Below are positions 60,754 to 64,000 of a stretch of 64,000 nucleotides of DNA, in pieces (position 1 is the first letter of the stretch; every line of letters starts with the position of its first letter). Made by a program: the position numbers and the translations under genes. The stretch is from assembly GCF_900128525.1 (NCBI RefSeq), contig NZ_FQTQ01000197.1, forward strand, positions 1 through 64,000, read 5' to 3'. The notes beneath the pieces were generated by a model that saw only the letters and a list, made by a program, of their open reading frames with translations, did not search any database and was not told the origin of the DNA. Source of the stretch: a methanotrophic endosymbiont of Bathymodiolus puteoserpentis (Logatchev). GTDB taxonomy: Bacteria; Pseudomonadota; Gammaproteobacteria; Methylococcales; Methylomonadaceae.

Positions 60754-61365
60754 CTAACGACTCAAATCTGGCTTGACTGCCTCTAAATTTTCTTTTCTAT
60801 GCCCATTCCAAGATCCACTCCCACCTAATGCCACTGCAAGCCATGCAATAAAGTTAACTAGAAAAAAACCATTAACCTCTTTCCCTACCCTTTTAAAAAG
60901 ATTATCCCAATACTCTTTACCATCACCTTTCTTATAAGGGATGACCTCTCCATCAGGAGTCATCTGCCAGATTTGGTTATATTTATAGCCATAATCATGA
61001 AGAAGCCCAGGGATAAGAAGTAAACCAATGGGGTTTAATATCGCCCAAAAAGGCCTTGGTATTGAAGCACCGTCAAAACGAAATCCTTTAGGAATAACCA
61101 ATTCAACACCATCGCTTAAAGTATAATGCCAATTCTCAACCAATTCCCACGTTCTCACTTCGAAAATAAATACCGTTAATTTATGCACGACCGACTTTTG
61201 GTTTTTTGTCGGAATCGGTACCGGTTTAAGCGCGGGCATCGATTCAGTTGAAATAGCCGGATCCACTTCAAGCTTTAACTTGAGATATAAAAAATAAAAA
61301 ATAATATATATGGCTAGTAACAAAATAATTGTCAGACCAACCCAGTAAATAATAGTATTCATCAT
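60754..61365 (-). CDS. DUF1353 protein with N-terminal membrane helix
   Basis: This 203-residue protein has one membrane helix (about 6-30), then a domain with FRFDGASIPRPFWAIL and LIPGLLHDYGY, typical of DUF1353. These proteins are often phage- or toxin-associated, and their function is not known. It shares strand and spacing with the hydrolases around it. The domain name is from memory. Confidence 0.78.
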   Translation of the reverse strand: MMNTIIYWVGLTIILLLAIYIIFYFLYLKLKLEVDPAISTESMPALKPVPIPTKNQKSVVHKLTVFIFEVRTWELVENWHYTLSDGVELVIPKGFRFDGASIPRPFWAILNPIGLLLIPGLLHDYGYKYNQIWQMTPDGEVIPYKKGDGKEYWDNLFKRVGKEVNGFFLVNFIAWLAVALGGSGSWNGHRKENLEAVKPDLSR

Positions 61366-61443
61366 GATTTCCTTTATATTTTTTGCTAATATATTCTTAA
61401 ATATAGACTTTTGCTACTCATTACAAGAAAACTGCTGCTAATA

Positions 61444-62535
61444 TCAATACAGCATAATTGCCCCGCCCCCCTGACTTAAAGCGTAATACAGCCGTGTTCG
61501 AACAATATATTCGCGACCTCGATGCAGACGGAAAGTGATTTTGGCATTGTAATCCAAGCCACTATCATCATCACCATCAAGGTATTCAGGGATACCATCA
61601 CGCACTTCAAATAAAACCATAACAGTATCCATTTGACCAAAAGTTTGTATTTTATATTTTCGGCTTGTCACTGGATTAATTACAAAGTCAATTTGCTCAC
61701 CTGCTGCAATATCAAACCTTTGAGATTCGTACGGGCGTAATTCCGGTAGCTTCTTAGCAAGTGAAGGATATAAACGCTTAACGGTTTGGATATCAATAGC
61801 TGAAAGGCCACTAGCAGGAATTAGTGGCCGCGTTTGATATTCTGTAGGCTTCTTGATAAGGCCTGCCTGGAATTGATAATGCATAATTGAATCTTTATCC
61901 CAGTCCGAGCCATCAACTGTATTTGCCGCTATTTTACGAATAATATTCCAGTGTGTTTGCTGTCTTGACCAATTATTTGGTGGGCCACCAAGTGATGCAT
62001 AAACCTTCTCTTCATCCCAAACTATACCTGCCTTAGGGTTTTGGTGCTCATGAGGAAAACCAAGCACATGCCCTAATTCGTGTAAAGCAGTATCCCGACC
62101 ATAGGAAGTCGTCAAATCCCAACCGAAATTAACTGTACGCCTCGCTGTATCTGAAGCAAAATCAATGCTATCTCTGCCTATATAGGACCAAGACCCATCA
62201 GACTGATCAAAACCTATTCTGACCATTGCATCAGCCGCATTATCCACCTCCTGAAAAGTAAGACCAATATCGAGTTCTTTCCATATTGAAAAAGTATCCC
62301 GCACCGCCTGCTCTTGAGCACTCCCGCCTCTCCAGTAGGCAGGACTTTTAAAGAAAAAATAGGTCAAATTGGTTCCATTCACCCATACTTTATCCATGAC
62401 AGCAATAAGACGCAGCCTAAACCCATCATAAATATGACTTAAGTCTCGTTCCTGTACCTCAGGCAATGAACAGCAAAGATGAGTGTCAGCTAAGGGTTCT
62501 TCGCATGCATGTTTAGTTTTATTTTTTGCAGTCAT
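61444..62535 (-). CDS. Astacin-like (M12A-type) zinc metalloprotease
   Basis: This 363-residue protein has the metzincin zinc motif HELGHVLGFPHEH (His152, Glu153, His156, His162) and the Met-turn SIMHY (216-220). The C-terminal part (about 265-363) is beta-rich with an Asp-rich loop (DGDDDSG), perhaps a Ca2+-binding or PPC-like domain. No signal peptide or prodomain cysteine switch is seen. The substrate is unknown. Confidence 0.9.
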   Translation of the reverse strand: MTAKNKTKHACEEPLADTHLCCSLPEVQERDLSHIYDGFRLRLIAVMDKVWVNGTNLTYFFFKSPAYWRGGSAQEQAVRDTFSIWKELDIGLTFQEVDNAADAMVRIGFDQSDGSWSYIGRDSIDFASDTARRTVNFGWDLTTSYGRDTALHELGHVLGFPHEHQNPKAGIVWDEEKVYASLGGPPNNWSRQQTHWNIIRKIAANTVDGSDWDKDSIMHYQFQAGLIKKPTEYQTRPLIPASGLSAIDIQTVKRLYPSLAKKLPELRPYESQRFDIAAGEQIDFVINPVTSRKYKIQTFGQMDTVMVLFEVRDGIPEYLDGDDDSGLDYNAKITFRLHRGREYIVRTRLYYALSQGGGAIMLY

Positions 62536-62683
62536 TAGCTATACCTCTTTTACCTAATTAGGTAATTTCAAGTTTAAAAAAATACAAAATTATTTAGAAA
62601 AAATGTTAAGGATTGAAAGTTTATATCCATCAAAACTGAACAACAATCCTGCGCTAGTTTTGGGGTTTGTTTTACCCTCAGTC

Positions 62684-64000
62684 CTAAAGCGTTTTAAGAT
62701 ACTCAACCAAAGCCAATCTTTGCCCCTTGTGAATGGCAGGTAACCACTCTAATTCTATTTGCCCTATTGAATTTTTCATCGGCTTCCCCTCTGCATCAAG
62801 TTTAATAACGGGAGTCTTTCCAGCAGCATACTCATGACCAACATGACTGTTACCAGGCAATGAGGTGTTAAACTCAAATAGACTGGGATATTGAGAGGAT
62901 GCTTTACTAACTAGCCCGACATTGATAGGGTCAAACTCTCGGCTCCCCACTGTAAACTTACTTGAACGGCATTCTTTTCCTGTTGTCGCAATTTCTTCTT
63001 CAGTACAACTAGGCAAGAATAACTCATAAAGGCTAGGTACCGAGCCGTTATGTAAATACGGTGCTGTAGCCCATATACCATTGAGTGGTCGCCCTTTATA
63101 AGTCTGTAAGTTTTTTTGGGCTTGTTCATCTGCTGTAAAATCAACATGGCGAATGGTTTTGTCCTTTATCGGATTATTAGCCATCGCAACTAGGAAATCA
63201 TAAGCTTGATCAAGCCAGCGACGAACCATCATCTTATCGTGGTCAGGCTCTAAAACAACGCCACTAGTTGCTTTTGAAAGAGCAAATAACACCCGCGTTT
63301 TTTCGCTAAATTGATCTTTAGAATTAGGAATGTCTTGGCCTTCAAAATAGCCACTATTACCTACATAGGTCAACGCATTTACTGCCATAGCAACATCTGT
63401 TTTAATTGCTCCAAGACTAGAAAATTGTGCAATAACTCTGCGTTCCGAACTGCTACGGTCAAATTTATCTGGGCTGCTATGACATAAGTCACACTGGTAA
63501 TCTTGATAGACCTGCTTGCCTTGTTCTGCAAGTTGCTGATTAATGGCGGGGAAAATATCCTCGGGCCAAACCGGAGATTCCAAGGAAAGTAAATGATCTT
63601 CAAGGCGGAATAAATTTCGCTGCACAGCAGAAGAGCGATAGCCTTTATCCCCCGGCCTTTTTTTAAGGCTAAATGTTGCAAACACGCCCAATACTTCCCC
63701 AGTATTACGCTCTAAGGGACCTAAAAACCCCTTTAATCCACCTGGATTATTATTACCAACACCGTTCCACTGCACGAAATCATGTTGTGGTGTATCCCAT
63801 AAAAATGGATAACTTACTGGGGCGTTAGCAGGATTAGCATTAGGCTGGTCAGGCGTTAAATGCTCCAAAATTCGATTGTATATTCGCCCAAATGCATCAA
63901 GCCGACCATAACCATAATGTACTATCTGATCACCCTGTACAGGTGCATTAGTTTTATTATATTTTTCTTGTTTTTGAGAAACTTGTTCTAATATTTTTCG
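62684..64000 (-). CDS. RoxA-like c-type cytochrome, 5' part outside the window
   Basis: The frame is open to the window edge: codons from 64000 to 63869 read on into the annotated part, including YGYGRLDAFGRIYNR, so the TTG at 63868 is not the real start. One haem-binding CDLCH lies near 63480-63495. The segments PLNGIWATAPYLHNGSVPSL and FTVGSREFDP are typical of di-haem cytochromes of the RoxA/RoxB and related group. A second haem site is probably upstream, beyond the window. Function as a rubber oxygenase is not established; a redox or oxygenase role is likely. Confidence 0.82.
   Translation of the reverse strand, partial: RKILEQVSQKQEKYNKTNAPVQGDQIVHYGYGRLDAFGRIYNRILEHLTPDQPNANPANAPVSYPFLWDTPQHDFVQWNGVGNNNPGGLKGFLGPLERNTGEVLGVFATFSLKKRPGDKGYRSSAVQRNLFRLEDHLLSLESPVWPEDIFPAINQQLAEQGKQVYQDYQCDLCHSSPDKFDRSSSERRVIAQFSSLGAIKTDVAMAVNALTYVGNSGYFEGQDIPNSKDQFSEKTRVLFALSKATSGVVLEPDHDKMMVRRWLDQAYDFLVAMANNPIKDKTIRHVDFTADEQAQKNLQTYKGRPLNGIWATAPYLHNGSVPSLYELFLPSCTEEEIATTGKECRSSKFTVGSREFDPINVGLVSKASSQYPSLFEFNTSLPGNSHVGHEYAAGKTPVIKLDAEGKPMKNSIGQIELEWLPAIHKGQRLALVEYLKTL

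Overview
The window is AT-rich (roughly 40% GC by eye) chromosomal DNA of a Gram-negative gammaproteobacterium. The evidence is a BamA/Skp/FabZ/LpxA envelope cluster, a complete Na+-translocating NADH:quinone reductase (nqrABCDEF, apbE, nqrM), the EpmA/EpmB/EF-P lysylation system and a LetA/LetB lipid-transport system. The combination of a fused SulP-carbonic anhydrase, a RoxA-like haem protein and a DUF2760/Hsp70 pair made me think of Methylococcales-type methanotrophs. No methane-oxidation gene lies in the window, so that placement is only inference.

Layout. 1-2.8 kb: a broken LolA-like gene, an outer-membrane barrel protein with an odd LPxGL-repeat N terminus, a REP hairpin, a MITE-like element and a small coiled-coil membrane protein. 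3.1-4.9 kb: cysH (APS reductase type) and a YlqF-type ribosome GTPase. 4.95-21.2 kb: one long minus-strand series read efp-epmA-bamA-skp-fabZ-lpxA-rnhB-dnaE-letA(N)-letA(C)-letB-sulP/CA; it resembles the classical bam-lpx-dnaE cluster but lacks lpxD and lpxB, and LetA is split into two genes. epmB diverges from efp. 22.4-30.3 kb: a CBS-domain gene and the nqr operon with its two maturation genes, with a clear terminator after nqrF. 30.5-32.6 kb: a LysR regulator divergent from a beta-carbonic anhydrase. 32.7-35.7 kb: an IS21 istB remnant, then an MFS transporter-glutamate decarboxylase pair. 35.8-42.2 kb: grxD, argD, argF, an SH3 protein, ilvD and argA.

From 42 kb the content becomes more accessory. 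42.9-48.7 kb holds a membrane-anchored DUF2760 protein with two divergent Hsp70 proteins, the second with a large helical C-terminal extension; there is no DnaJ or GrpE nearby. A hemerythrin-fold protein that has lost three of seven iron ligands follows. 49.6-58.0 kb is a tight three-gene unit: TonB-dependent receptor, beta-propeller hybrid histidine kinase with REC and Hpt, and a REC-GGDEF-EAL protein. This suggests an envelope signal passed by phosphorelay to cyclic-di-GMP. 58.2-62.5 kb (minus strand) encodes a class 3 lipase, a DUF2235 hydrolase, a DUF1353 membrane protein and an astacin-like zinc protease; the three hydrolases have no visible signal peptide. The window ends inside a RoxA-like c-type cytochrome gene.

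Several dispersed palindromic repeats (two REP-like families, a third hairpin type and a MITE) lie between genes. I saw no tRNA, rRNA, CRISPR array or intact transposase.
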